A stretch of 64,000 nt of DNA from Datura wrightii (Eukaryota; Streptophyta; Magnoliopsida; Solanales; Solanaceae), in assembly GCA_035772735.1 (NCBI GenBank), contig JASDFA010000001.1, positions 91,537,501 to 91,601,500 on the forward strand, given 5' to 3'. Each line of letters opens with the position of its first letter. The stretch's first letter is position 1. Shown piece after piece: positions 38,186 through 50,874 of the stretch. A program made the translations under genes and the position numbers. The notes below the pieces were generated by a model. That model had not been told where the DNA came from. It worked only from the letters and a program-made list of their open reading frames with translations, and made no database searches.

Positions 38186-39260
38186 ATGAATATCATTATG
38201 AAGCAATCTACTGTTAAAAACAGTAGAAAAGATGAATATGATATACCTCAAAACCTAGATCTTCTTAATAAATGGACTATTCCTAAAGTTCAACCCAGAT
38301 TAATATATCAAATGGGTACTTTTGAAAAACTCGGTTTTAAACAAATTGTTAAAACAACCGAAGAAACCATTACTGTTGACTCTGATCATGGAACTTTTCG
38401 TTTATTAAATGAAAATGATTTTGCCCCTTACAGGGAAAATTATAGATTTATGCATATTGGTTTAATACAAGTTGCTTTTAAGCCCCTTACTTTAAGAGGG
38501 TTGCCGGAGAGCTTCATAGCAGCTCTTAGAGATGGTAGAAATAAAAACTGGAAAAAGTCTCTTATAGGGACTGTTCAAACCAGTCTGGCCTATGGCCCTG
38601 TTTATTTTAATGCTTATCCTAATTTGCAAATTTCTTTGAATGATGAGAATTCTTTAGATACTTTAATATTAAGTATCAAATTGTATGGTTATGACTATAT
38701 GCCTGGTACGGAAGTTATATGTATTTGCTACCGTATTTATTATAAACCTTTACATACTTTGAATCCTATGTGTAAAATGATGGATTTTAAAAATGAAACC
38801 ATCTTAATCGAAACCAACTTTAGTAGGTCAAAGGTTATAACCAGAAGACCTATAAAGTGGGATGAGATTAATTTTTCCTAAAGAATGGATTATTGAAGAA
38901 GCAGCTCCTCCAAGAAATAATATTTCTTCTGAAATCTCTGAAATTGAACAGACTTTGGATGGAACTGTTAAAATTAGTTTTAAAGATAATAATGTGGGAA
39001 ATTCTTCTAGAATGCTGAGATCTAGTTCTTATATGCCTAGATCTAACTCTTTTTATACTTCTCCAATTGATTACATTGTTGATATACCATCTAGAGCATC
39101 AACTTCTCAAATCAGAGAAGAAGATACTTCTAGATCTGACTTTCAGAAAAATGATCATGTTGATAATATCAAAATTGAAAACCATATTGTTACACCTGAG
39201 ATGGATCCTACTCCGTCTGACATGGATTTTCCAACCGGTTTATATGGATCAAGAGACTAA
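38186..39260 (+). pseudogene. Movement protein gene of pararetrovirus A2, one-base insertion
   Basis: Nearly identical to A1. It retains the G missing from A1 and A3, but has one extra T near 38876 that brings a stop at 38879-38881. The downstream frame continues to the TAA at 39258-39260, overlapping the capsid ATG at 39244 by 17 nt as in A1. Confidence 0.92.
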
Positions 39261-42200
39261 GATTGATTTTTCACCAGGATCTTTAATAAGGAAAAAGATC
39301 CGTCAGGAATTTTTTCAACCCAAATGGGAACCTTTCCAAAATTGGTTTTTTAAGAGTTTTGATAAAACTCAAAGAACATATTTTCAAGACGAATTTTATA
39401 GTGATTTGTCCAGAATAAATAAAGCCATAGCTTTTGTTCCTTGGTTTATGGCTAAATATGTTTATGATTATGTGGAAATGTTAGAACATGATTTTAAACT
39501 TTCTAATGGGACAATTTGTAAATCTATTCTACCACCACAACAATCTTTTCAAATTGAAAAAGATAATAAAGTTGTTTATTTTACAGCCTTTGCAGATTTA
39601 ATAGAAAGTGATATTGCCTTAATTACTGCAAAGCATATCCAAACTTTGATTAAGCAGAATAATTATGTCAATGTTTATGTTAGTATTTTGGGAGAACATA
39701 TTCTCTCTTTGCACGAAAAAATTGACAGTTTATATACTGAGCTCAAAAAGGAGAAAGAGGTTAATACACCAAAAGAGGTTAATATACCTAAAGCCACTCC
39801 TAGTATTCAACCTCCTCCAGAGGTAAAAGACTTCAGATTTGGTAATATGGCTGAATTAGAAACCCTTCCGGAAAAGAAGTTTAAAGGACTAAACCTCCAG
39901 CCTTTGAATATAGAAGAAGGACCTTCTACTCCAAAGGATGAGATTAATAAAATCTCAGAAAAACATGCTAGGAAGCCAGTACAAAGGATGTACTACTATC
40001 CTAGGCCAACTCCTCAAGACGTTTTATTAGAAGAACAAGAATCATATATCTCTAACATATAGTGGAAATGAGATATATGAATGGAATATTGATGGTTATA
40101 CAGACAGACAGATTTATACCCTAATTTTCTGTAAAAGATTCTTTTTAAGCAAGGAAATCCTTCATCGGTATTTTGGACTTCAATGGACCATTTCATGATC
40201 CATGGAATAGAAAATTCAATAAAAAAATACATCGATGATATTCCCTCAAAATAAACATCTTCCTTTTGTAATTTCAATAGTCTGGGTGAGACATCAACCC
40301 ATTCAGCAAAAAGAGTTTTAAACTCGTCTGGTAAAATATTAACACTGGGACCATATAGAGTCCACCATTTTCCGAACCAATTTGGAACGGGGTTTTTGAA
40401 ATTGTTTGAACAAATTTTCATAAACCAAGAATGTTTTTTGTTTGCATTTTCGTATAAAAGAGCTTTATTAAAGCCCTCCACATAATCCCAATAGTTGAAC
40501 TTGATCTTGATTTGTTGTTCGGGTTGGGTATATTCTCTATCCCTCATGGGGCTCATTCCCCATTCCTCTGGTGAAATAATTTTCTTGATGATAAATTTGG
40601 AGAAGTTATAAACTTTATTTGTATTAGCTGGGCAATAATGTTGAAATTCAACTGAGCCCATGGTTGAGAGAATGTTCTCAAAATGCATGCGGTATTTATA
40701 AGTTTGCATGGCGTATGACGCCGTATCGCAATACCTTTGCATGATTTGCCACGGTTCATCTTTCCATTGGAGATCCCTTGGCTCAATTAGGACAACTTAA
40801 AGGTTGGTGGGACAATTATCTTACCGAAACCCAAAGGATGACAATTTTAAATGCTGTCAAAAGAGAGGGAGATACAACAGAACCCAACATAGTGTACTCC
40901 CTAATCCTTACAATTATAGAACATTTTTCTGGAAGATGGTCAGACAATAGTGAGACCATTAGGACCATGGTCCAAAACCTTAGGTGTAAAACCCTAACAT
41001 CTTTCAGATGGTATAAAGATGTATTCTTGTCAAGAGTAATGGAACTCCCTGAGTGTAATAGTCCTCACTGGAAATCCAAATTTATAGATGGACTCCCAAC
41101 TCTTTTTGCAGAAAGAATTAAAAGAGCTCTTAGAGGAGATGGGACAAGCATAAATTATGATGCTTTTACTTATGGAAAATTGATAAGTGTATGTACACAA
41201 GAAGGATTATCTCTTTGCAATGAGATAAAACTGAACCAACAGATAAAGAGATATCATCTAAATGAGAAACGTCAGTTAGGAGAATTTTGTGAGGAATTTG
41301 CAATTGATATGCCAGGAACCTCCAAAAAGTCTCATAAACAAAAAAGAAAGGAGAAAAAAGAAGAGAAGTACAAAAGAAGGTCTTATAGACCGGGAAGAAA
41401 AGAAAAGAGATTGGAAAAGAGAGAAAGGAGAAAAAAGAATTATAAGGAATCAAACTTCTGGAAAAATAGAAAACCAGATGTTTGTTATAAATGCGGAAGA
41501 TTTGGACACTATGCAAAAGATTGCAAGGTCAAAGACAAGATTAAGAGCCTTGACCTAGAAGAAAAGGTGAAAGACTCATTGTGTAAGATTTTATTAAATT
41601 CTTCAACGGACAATTCTGAAGAAGAAAATTCAGGAAATGAGTCAGTAACAAGTGAAGATTTAAAAGCCCTTCATGATGAAAGTTATATCAGTTCATCAGA
41701 AGAAGATTGTGTACCTTGTCAAATTGGACAGCCTTGTGACAAGGATAACCAAGATGATGAATTTTATTAGTTATATTCACAGTTTAAGGAATTGAATATC
41801 AATGTTCTGTCAAATGACAAATGGATTGAAATTCTAAAAGAAATTGATGATCCTAATTTAAGATCTCAGATCATTGATAAGATTGGTAATATCCAATCTT
41901 TTACCCCTAAAGAAAGTACTTCTCAAAAGGGTTATACCATGAGAGAGGTAATCCGACAGTTAAAAGAAAAATCTCAGAAGGTTAATATACCTACTACTAT
42001 CCAAGACATGGAAGAAGAGATTAATAATCTCAAAAAAGAGATATCCTCTCTTAAAAGCCAAAATTTGTCTCTTGATGAAAGAATTGCTTTAATAGAAGCA
42101 CAAGAAGTTCATAAACGTCCTGAAAAACAAATTTTAACTGAAAACCTTCCCATTATTCCTGATGATCTCCAAAATGATTTTCAAAAAATTTCTTTTGAAG

Positions 42201-44161
42201 AAAAAGATTCTTTTTTGGAAACTATTGAGTTAATTACAGCTCATAAACCTATTGCAAAAATAACCCTTTCTATCGATTATAATCTGAAAAAAGAGTTTAC
42301 TGCTTTAATAGACAGTGGAGCAGATTTAAATTGTATTCAAGAAGGATTAATACCTTCAAAATATTTTCATAAAACCACTCATAGTCTTAGAGATGCCAGT
42401 GGCAAAAAAATGGGTATTAATTATAAATTACCCAGAGCTTATATTTGTACAAATAATGTCTGTATTCCTGAATCCTTTGTATTAGTAAAAAACATCTCAA
42501 ATGAGGTAATTTTGGGTATGCCTTTTTTCTGGCATATTTACCCAATCACCAGATGGGATGAGACAGGAATAACAGGAACTTTTGAAAAGAAAAAAGTAAG
42601 AATTGATTTTATATCCCAACCTTTTTCGAAATATATTAATAATATCAAAGATATGATTTCTTCAAAAATAAAATAAATTGATTTTTTAAAAAATGAAATT
42701 TGCACTATTACTATTGAAGAAAATCTCCAAAATCCTAAATTAAAAGAAAAAATAGAATTTTTGAAAAACCAGTTTTCTTTACAGATTTGTGGAGATCACC
42801 CGAACATATTTTGGGAAAGGAAAAAACATGTTGTAAATCTTCCATACGAAGATAACTTTATTGAGGATAATATTCCAACAAAAGCTAGGCCATGCCAAAT
42901 GAATTCAGAATATCTGAATTTATGTAAAAATGAAATTGATAGCCTGTTACAAAAGGGTTTAATAAGACCCTCGAAATCCCAGTGGTCCTGTACTGCATTC
43001 TATGTTAATAAACAAGCAGAACAGGAAAGAGGGGTACCAAGACTGGTAATAAATTACAAACCCCTAAACAAAGTTTTAAAATGGATCAGGTATCCAATAC
43101 CCAATAAAAAGGATTTATTGGATAGATTGCATGATGCCATCATATTTTCAAAATTTGATTTAAAATCAGGATACTGGCAAATTCAAATAGCTGAGAAAGA
43201 CAGATATAAAACAGCTTTTAATGTTCCGATGGGACAATACGAGTGGAATGTTATGCCATTCGGATTGAAAAATGCTCCATCAGAATTTCAAAAAATTATG
43301 AATGATATTTTTAACCCTTTTAATAATTTTATCATCGTTTATATAGATGATATTCTTGTATTTTCCAAAAATCTAGAAATGCATTTTAAACATCTTAATT
43401 TATTTAAAAAAATCATTATTCAAAATGGTTTAGTAATATCTAAACCAAAGATGCATATTTTTCAAACAAGTGTCAGATTTTTAGGTCATATCATAGAAAA
43501 AGGAAAAATTATTCCTATTCACAGGAGTATTGAATTTGCATCAAAATTTCCTGATGAAATCACTGATAAAACTCAGCTTCAAAGATTTCTTGGAAGCTTA
43601 AATTATATTTCACCTTTTATAAAGGATTTATCCAAAGAAACGGCGATATTATATGATCGTCTGAAGAAAAATCCAAAAGCTTGGACTGCTGATCATACTC
43701 AAGCAGTAAGAAGAATTAAAAGTAAGGTTAATAACCTTCCCTGCCTCACTTTGGCAAATCCTAGTTGGGAAAAAATAGTTGAAACAGATGCTTCAGATAT
43801 AGGTTATGGAGGAATTTTGAAACAAATTTCCCCAGACAATAAACAAGAATATCTTGTTCAGTTTTATTCGGGAAAATGGAATACTAGTCAAAAGAACTAT
43901 GCAACTGTAGCAAAAGAAGTTTTAGCCATAGTTAAATGTGTCTTAAAATTTCAGAGCGATTTATATAATCAAAAGTTTTTCATAAAAACTGACTGCCAAG
44001 CCGCAAAGTTTATCTTTAATAAAGATTTTAAACATAATGTTTCAAAACAAATGTTTGCAAGGTGGCAAGCTTTGCTAGCCCCTTTTGATTTTGAAATCTA
44101 GTACAAAAAAGGATCAGATAATAGTCTACCTGATTTTCTAACAAGGGAATATGTTAATTAA
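39244..44161 (+). pseudogene. Capsid-protease-RT-RNase H polyprotein of pararetrovirus A2, rearranged
   Basis: Same gene as in A1, with more damage. A two-base deletion near 40057 and an inverted 0.67-kb insert of ORF3 sequence (40123-40792) interrupt the capsid part, removing about 87 bp. It is intact through the zinc knuckle (about 41483-41524) to a TAG at 41768-41770 not found in A1. It also carries the TAA at 42674-42676 and the TAG at 44099-44101 that A1 has. Unlike A1, it has no extra base just before the basic region. RT (YIDD near 43340) and RNase H motifs are present. Confidence 0.92.
40123..40792 (-). other. Inverted ORF3 fragment inserted in the A2 capsid gene
   Basis: The reverse complement of ORF3 positions equivalent to 36336-37004 lies here. 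Compared with A1, it replaces 32527-32613. Overlaps of about 3 bp (AAT, left) and 4 bp (AGGA, right) at the joins indicate microhomology-mediated joining or template switching. Single-base variants match neither the A1 nor the A2 ORF3 completely, so the donor was another copy. Confidence 0.88.
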
Positions 44162-45587
44162 TAAAAGTTTAATTTTGCAGGATATGCGACCCCAAGGAGG
44201 GTTCCCTCCCTCTAATCGAGGAAGAGGACGAGCAAGAGGAGCAACAAACAACCAAATGGGCAGAGATAATATTCTAGCCCAAATAGGAAATCAAAGGCTT
44301 ATTTCAGCTAACATTGCCTCAGAAAGGCCCAGTACCTCAACTGGTATATCAGGAGTAGGTACGAACAGTGAACTATACAGGCAATTCATGGATTTCATAC
44401 AATCCCAACAGCAGCAGAATACTCAACCATCCTACGCTGCTATTACTAATGAAGACATCGGTGAATCTACTGATGTATATGATAAAAACACAAAAACTGA
44501 GGTAATATTCCTAATTGAGCCAAGGGATCTCCAATGGAAAGATGAACCGTGGCAAATCATGCAAAGGTATTGCGATACGGCGTCATACGCCATGCAAACT
44601 TATAAATACCGCATGCATTTTGAGAACATTCTCTCAACCATGGGCTTAGTTGAATTTCAACATTATTGCCCAGCTAATACAAATAAAGTTTATAACTTCT
44701 CCAAATTTATCATCAAGAAAATTATTTCACCAGAGGAATGGGGAATGAGCCCCATGAGGGATAGAGAATATACCCAACCCGAACAACAAATCAAGATCAA
44801 GTTCAACTATTGGGATTATGTGGAGGGCTTTAATAAAGCTCTTTTATACGAAAATGCAAACAAAAAACATTCTTGGTTTATGAAAATTTGTTCAAACAAT
44901 TTCAAAAACCCCGTTCCAAATTGGTTCGGAAAATGGTGGACTCTATATGGTCCCAGTGTTAATATTTTACCAGACGAGTTTAAAACTCTTTTTGCTGAAT
45001 GGGTTGATGTCTCACCCAGACTATTGAAATTACAAAAGGAAGATGTTTATTTTGAGGGAATATCCTCGATGTATTTTTTTATTGAATTTTCTATTCCATG
45101 GATCATGAAATGGTCCATTGAAGTCCAAAATACCGATGAAGGATTTCCTTGCTTAAAAAGAATCTTTTACACAAAATTCTGGAATAAATTGTTACATCAA
45201 GATGCAGAGGGAAATATCCCCTCCAAAGAAATCATCAAGTCCATAAAGGAAGGCATTGATAATGGTAAAAAGCAGGCAGAAATCATGAATGAAATGGAAG
45301 AATCAAGCCCCTTCAAGCAAATTTCAAGAAAATTGAAAATGAAGAAAGGAGCTGTTTCCAAATCAGAATTAATTGCATCATATATGCAGGAGGTAAAAAG
45401 GGACTTGGCCAGAAATCTGGGTATGGATTATGATGATATGTCCATTGCCACCTCCAATGAAGAAGACCAAGTATTGGCTGGAGAATCTCAGAGCGTTAAT
45501 AGCACAGATGAGATGGATTTAGAAGCTCTCCTACAACAATACAAACCACAAGAGGAATCCTCATCAGCAAACAAGAAAAAAGCATAA
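44151..45587 (+). CDS. ORF3 of pararetrovirus A2, unknown function, intact
   Basis: A 478-codon open frame almost identical to 35977-37413; visible changes are Cys to Arg and Ser to Leu in the first half of the conserved domain. It overlaps the polymerase stop in the same way and has the same TTTTGCAG before the second Met codon. It is the only other unbroken viral frame of full length in the window. Whether it is expressed cannot be told from sequence; promoter elements in the array are present upstream. Confidence 0.85.
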   Translation: MLINKSLILQDMRPQGGFPPSNRGRGRARGATNNQMGRDNILAQIGNQRLISANIASERPSTSTGISGVGTNSELYRQFMDFIQSQQQQNTQPSYAAITNEDIGESTDVYDKNTKTEVIFLIEPRDLQWKDEPWQIMQRYCDTASYAMQTYKYRMHFENILSTMGLVEFQHYCPANTNKVYNFSKFIIKKIISPEEWGMSPMRDREYTQPEQQIKIKFNYWDYVEGFNKALLYENANKKHSWFMKICSNNFKNPVPNWFGKWWTLYGPSVNILPDEFKTLFAEWVDVSPRLLKLQKEDVYFEGISSMYFFIEFSIPWIMKWSIEVQNTDEGFPCLKRIFYTKFWNKLLHQDAEGNIPSKEIIKSIKEGIDNGKKQAEIMNEMEESSPFKQISRKLKMKKGAVSKSELIASYMQEVKRDLARNLGMDYDDMSIATSNEEDQVLAGESQSVNSTDEMDLEALLQQYKPQEESSSANKKKA

Positions 45588-46359
45588 AGACAAAACCAAA
45601 AGTAGTGGTGGAACAATCAACTTTAATAAAGTTGAAAAATCAGACAAAATAATAGACAAAGCTTTAATAAAGTAATGAGACCCCATGTCGGGCAATTATT
45701 TATGTATTAGGTAAGCAGTGACGTAAATAATTTTGTCTGTTTTATTTTGATCCGTCTATATAAGGATCATTTAGGTTTTATAGAAGGCAGGCATTAGCCA
45801 ACCTGCGACTATACTTTAAAAATTTCTCTCTGTAAGCCCCCTTTGTAAAAAATTTCCTTATTAATAAAAACCCCTGTTCATATAAATTTCCCGGCGTCTG
45901 AAATCCGCCATTAAGGTACGAATTCCTAGTTTTGATTTTATATCTTTTAATTTTATATTATTTGTTGAATAGGTTAGCCTAAATGAAAGGCTAAACCTTT
46001 ATGTTGGACTAAGAACACACTAGAACATGAGTAAACTGGTAACGAATCATTAAAGAAAGTACTGTTCCGGTTGTTCCGAGGTCGGGACTTTAAGGTTGAG
46101 TTACTGTAGCTCTGACCGTAACATGACCTGTGCATTCGCACGGATACCCCTGTTCAGCCCGTTTTAGCCATATGGAGGCGCTTGTAAGGGCGTTAAGGGG
46201 ATGGTTTAGGTTATGTCATGATCTGAGTTACAGCAGCTTGTAAAGGTACCTTATTGTCTGTAAAAGTTCCTGCGGTTCTGCCGAAGCGATCCTTCCCCAA
46301 ATGGTATCAGAGCCAGATTACTTAATGTTCATAGGTGTTGTTGGTCCAACAATTTTCTA
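45588..46359 (+). promoter_or_regulatory. A2/A3 intergenic region: promoter, poly(A) signal, leader, primer site
   Basis: Copy of 37414-38185. TGACGT at 45719-45724, TATA box at 45756-45763, AATAAA at 45863-45868, primer site TGGTATCAGAGCC at 46302-46314, and the A3 movement ATG at 46360. Confidence 0.8.
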
Positions 46360-47432
46360 ATGAATATCATTATGAAGCAATCTACTGTTAAAAACAGTAG
46401 AAAAGATGAATATGATATACCTCAAAACCTAGATATTCTTAATAAATGGACTATTCCTAAAGTTCAACCCAGATTAATATATCACATGGGTACTTTTGAA
46501 AAACTCGGGTTTAAACAAATTGTTAAAACAACCGAAGAAACCATTACTGTTGACTCTGATCATGGAACTTTTCGTTTGTTAAATGAAAATGATTTTGCCC
46601 CTTACAGGGAAAATTATAGATTTATGCATATTGGTTTAATACAAGTTGCTTTTAAGCCCCTTACTTTAAGAGGGTTGCCGGAGAGCTTCATAGCAGCTCT
46701 TAGAGATGGTAGAAATAAAAACTGGAAAAAGTCTCTTATAGGGACTGTTCAAACCAGTCTGGCCTATGGCCCTGTTTATTTTAATGCTTATCCTAATTTG
46801 CAAATTTCTTTGAATGATGAGAATTCTTTAGATACTTTAATATTAAGTATCAAATTGCATGGTTATGACTATATGCCTGGTACGGAAGTTATATGTATTT
46901 GCTACCGTATTTATTATAAACCTTTTCATACTTTGAATTCTATGTGTAAAATGATGGATTTTAAAAATGAAACCATCTTAATCGAAACCAACTTTAGTAG
47001 GTCAAAGGTTATAACCAGAAGACCTATAAAGTGGATGAGATTGATTTTCCTAAAGAATGGATTATTGAAGAAGCAGCTCCTCCAAGAAATAATATTTCTT
47101 CTGAAATCTCTGAAATTGAACAGACTTTGGATGGAACTGTTAAAATTAGTTTTAAAGATAATAATGTGGGAAATTCTTCTAGAATGTTGAGATCTAGTTC
47201 TTATATGCCTAGATCTAACTCTTTTTATACTTCTCCAATTGATTACATTGTTGATATACCATCTAGAGCATCAACTTCTCAAATCAGAGAAGAAGATACT
47301 TCTAGATCTGACTTTCAGAAAAATGATCATGTTGATAATATCAAAATTGAAAACCATATTGTTACACCTGAGATGGATCCTACTCCGTCTGACATGGATT
47401 TTCCAACCGGTTTATATGGATCAAGAGACTAA
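46360..47432 (+). pseudogene. Movement protein gene of pararetrovirus A3, one-base deletion
   Basis: Same length and same missing G (near 47034) as A1, so A1 and A3 share a more recent ancestor for this segment than either does with A2. The stop at 47430-47432 overlaps the capsid ATG at 47416. Confidence 0.92.
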
Positions 47433-48288
47433 GATTGATTTTTCACCAGGATCTTTAATAAGGAAAAAGATCCGTCAGGAATTTTTTCAACCCAAATGGG
47501 AACCTTTCCAAAATTGGTTTTTTAAGAGTTTTGATAAAACTCAAAGAACATATTTTCAAGACGAATTTTATAGTGATTTGTCCAGAATAAATAAAGCCAT
47601 AGCTTTTGTTCCTTGGTTTATGGCTAAATATGTTTATGATTATGTGGAAATGTTAGAACATGATTTTAAACTTTCTAATGGGACAATTTGTAAATCTATT
47701 CTACCACCACAGCAATCTTTTCAAATTGAAAAAGATAATAAAGTTGTTTATTTTACAGCCTTTGCAGATTTAATAGAAAGTGATATTGCTTTAATTACTG
47801 CAAAGCATATCCAAACTTTGATTAAGCAGAATAATTATGTCAATGTTTATGTTAGTATTTTGGGAGAACATATTCTCTCTTTGCACGAAAAAATTGACAG
47901 TTTATATACTGAGCTCAAAAAGGAGAAAGAGGTTAATACACCAAAAGAGGTTAATATACCTAAAGCCACTCCTAGTATTCAACCTCCTCCAGAGGTAAAA
48001 GACTTCAGATTTGGTAATATGGCTGAATTAGAAACCCTTCTGGAAAAGAAGTTTAAAGGACTAAACCTCCAGCCTTTGAATATAGAAGAAGGACCTTCTA
48101 CTCCAAAGGATGAGATTAATAAAATCTCAGAAAAACATGCTAGGAAGCCAGTACAAAGGATGTACTACTATCCTAGGCCAACTCCTCAAGACGTTTTATT
48201 AGAAGAACAAGAATCATATATCTCTAACAGTTATAGTGGAAATGAGATATATGAATGGAATATTGATGGTTATACAGACAGACAGATT
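47416..48288 (+). pseudogene. Capsid gene 5' fragment of pararetrovirus A3
   Basis: The first 291 codons of the polyprotein, open throughout, then an abrupt join to lineage-B protease sequence in inverted orientation at 48288/48289. The break lies at the A1-equivalent position 32515, just 11 bp before the A2 insertion breakpoint. No zinc knuckle, protease or RT remains. Confidence 0.92.
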
Positions 48289-48586
48289 CATCTACCCTAG
48301 TAAATGGGTAAATGGCTTGAATAAAAGGGGTTCCAAGTATAATTGGAGGATTTAAATGATCTTTTATTAGAATAAAGAAATGAGGAATACAAACTTTTTG
48401 CTGACATATATAAGCATTAGGCAATTTGTATTCTATTTGCATTTTATTACCTGAAGCAGATTTAACATTATGCGAAGTCTTATGATAATATCTAGTTGAA
48501 ATTAATCCTTCTTGAATACAAGAAATATCAGCACCACTGTCTATTAAAGCAGTTTCAGTTATAGAAAAGTTATTATCGATTAAAAT
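48289..48586 (-). pseudogene. Protease fragment of lineage-B copy B2 (left of the hAT element)
   Basis: Matches 4541-4840 in B1 and covers the protease region, including the DSGA codons near 48535. It is joined tail-inverted to A3 on the left and cut by the hAT-type element on the right; the last 8 bases (48579-48586) are the target duplication. Confidence 0.9.
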
Positions 48587-49484
48587 TAGAGGTGGGAAAA
48601 AAAACCGAAAACCGAAAAACCGAACCGAACCTAATTAATTCGGTTTTTCGGTTTCGATTTTTTCGGTTTTTCGGTTCGGTTTCAGTGTTTTTTTTTTTAA
48701 ATTTCGGTTTTTCGGTTCGGTTTTCGGTTTTCATATTTCGGTTTTTCAGTTTAACCGAAATTTTACATATTTTTTTTTTTAAAAATTATAACTTAATTTC
48801 AAAAAAATAAAAATACTACACCCAACCCAAATGTCAAAGCACATTTACATTTAGAGAATTATTTATATAATTGATACAATTGCTTAAGTTTTTTTTACAA
48901 ATAACAAGTTTTATAATAGTTTTAGCATGTTAAGAAAATTCTTACTATTATAAATATGCTTTGAAAGAAAAATGAAATATATAATATTTATTTAACAAGA
49001 AATTAGGGACCATAGATTATTAAAATCTTAAAAGACCCTTAACTTTTTATTGGTTTTGTTATAAGGATATTAAGCATATGAGAAAATTTATTATCAAAAA
49101 TTCAAATGTTATGTATGTACTACTAAATGTAAATCAATTGATCCCACTATTCTTTTTATTTAAAAAGTTAAAATTAAGCTTAGTTGAATTAAACTTTAGA
49201 ATTCAAACTTAAAATAATTTATTTTGAATTTAAAAAGATAAAACAACTCATTTTAAATTTAAAAAGTGGCTCATTTTGTAAGTTAAAAAATAGCCCATTA
49301 ATTAGGCCCATAACCGAAAAAACTGAATTAGAAAAACCGAAAAAACCGAATCGAATTTGAAAAAAACGAACCGAACTGATTTAGTTTGGTTCGGTGTTCG
49401 GTACACTACATGAAAAACCGAAAACCGAAAAAATCGAACCGAAATTTAAAAAAACCGAACCGAAAAACCGAATGCCCACCCCTA
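48587..49484. mobile_element. Non-autonomous hAT-type element in B2 (898 bp)
   Basis: Terminal inverted repeats TAGAGGTGGG and (complement of the right end) TAGGGGTGGG. Subterminal arrays of CCGAA/TTCGG repeats lie at both ends (about 48604-48750 and 49310-49475). The 8-bp duplication ATTAAAAT at 48579-48586 and 49485-49492 matches the uninterrupted sequence in B1. An 8-bp duplication and short TIRs indicate hAT. The AT-rich core encodes no transposase; Phe-rich frames over the TTCGG arrays are artefacts. Confidence 0.88.
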
Positions 49485-50874
49485 ATTAAAATAGTACATC
49501 TTACATACCATTTATGTGCAGTAACTATTTGCATCATTCCAAGAAACATATCATTTTATGGGTTTAAAATAATTTGTGTAGAAGATCTAGAAAAATCATT
49601 TTCTTCCTCGGGTATATAAATTCCCTTTTTCTTAATGTCAACAGGTAACTCAGAGTTAGAATTTTCTAACTGGATTACTCTATGATCTAAAATCATCTGA
49701 TTTTGTTTAAGAGATTTAATTTCATTTTTGAGTTTTTCAACCTCAATTTTTAAATCATCCATAGAAGAATCATGACTATGAACTTTTGATTGATTCTTTT
49801 GTAAAAGCCTTTTTTGCACTTCTGCAAAAGTATACGGAGTTTCATTAAAAATATCCTTTTTAATTTGAACTGGCTTATCTGCCGATTTTGAAGAACTGGA
49901 GGCCATAGTAATAATCTTTTCTCGAAGATTATTATCATTGACTTCTTTTAATAATTCTAAAATATTATCAGAATTAATAGGTTTAATTTCAAAATTTTGA
50001 AATTGTGATTGTAATTTATAAAAATCCATATTACAAGTACAACTTTCAGGTTCACAATTATGACAAGTATCACTATCAGAATTATCAAAATCAAGTAATT
50101 GCACAGAATCGTCAGAATCATAAACATCAGAAGAACTGCTATCATATTCGTCTACCGATGTCTCATCTATAACCTTAAGGAGTTGATCCCTATGCTTATC
50201 GTCTAATTCTAACGCCAAAGTTTTCAACTTCTCTTTTTTACAATTAGGAGCAATATGACCAAATTTACCACATCTATAACATTTGGTATTCTTCAAATCT
50301 CTTTTCGATCTATTTTTAACAAATTTTTTTTCTTTCCGATGTCTTTTGCATTCTTCACGCTCTTCTTTTGACCTTCGTCGATTTCTCTTACCTTTCCTTT
50401 GGTAAGTTTTTCCTTATCACTTCTTTTCTTTGAAGCAGGAATATCTTCCATTGCAAACTGATTGCAAAAATCTCCTAACTGATTTCTTTCAGTTAGTCTC
50501 TGCTTTTTCAACTGACGATTTAATCTCAATTCATTACACAGATTTAATCATTCCTGTGTACATACACCAATAAGTGTACCATACGTATAAACATTATAAG
50601 GAATTTGAGTATTATTTCCTCTAAGAGTTTTCCTTACTCTTTCTGCAAACAAATAAGGCAAACCATCTATAGATTTTGCCTTCCAATGATCAGAATTGCT
50701 TTCGGGTAATCCATAACCCTACTAAGAAATGTATCTTTGTACCATCGAAATTCACCTAAGTGTCTACACTTAAGTCTATTTAACATGGTATGAATATTTT
50801 CATATACATTGGTAAATCTACCACTAAAATGTTCTATAATGGTAAGTATTAATGTATAAACCGCATCAGGTCTA
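49485..50874 (-). pseudogene. Capsid C-terminal to protease fragment of lineage-B copy B2
   Basis: Matches the B1 polyprotein from the mid-capsid region to the protease start. The zinc knuckle is at about 50240-50281, preceded by the basic segment and followed by the acidic stretch. A one-base deletion near 50412 and a small deletion near 50709 break the frame. The 5' side ends at 50870-50874, where GTCTA is shared with viral leader sequence to which it is joined. Confidence 0.9.

Noticed and set aside
48592..48810. Phe/Arg-rich frame in the hAT element as a gene
   Set aside because: It reads through TTCGG subterminal repeats.
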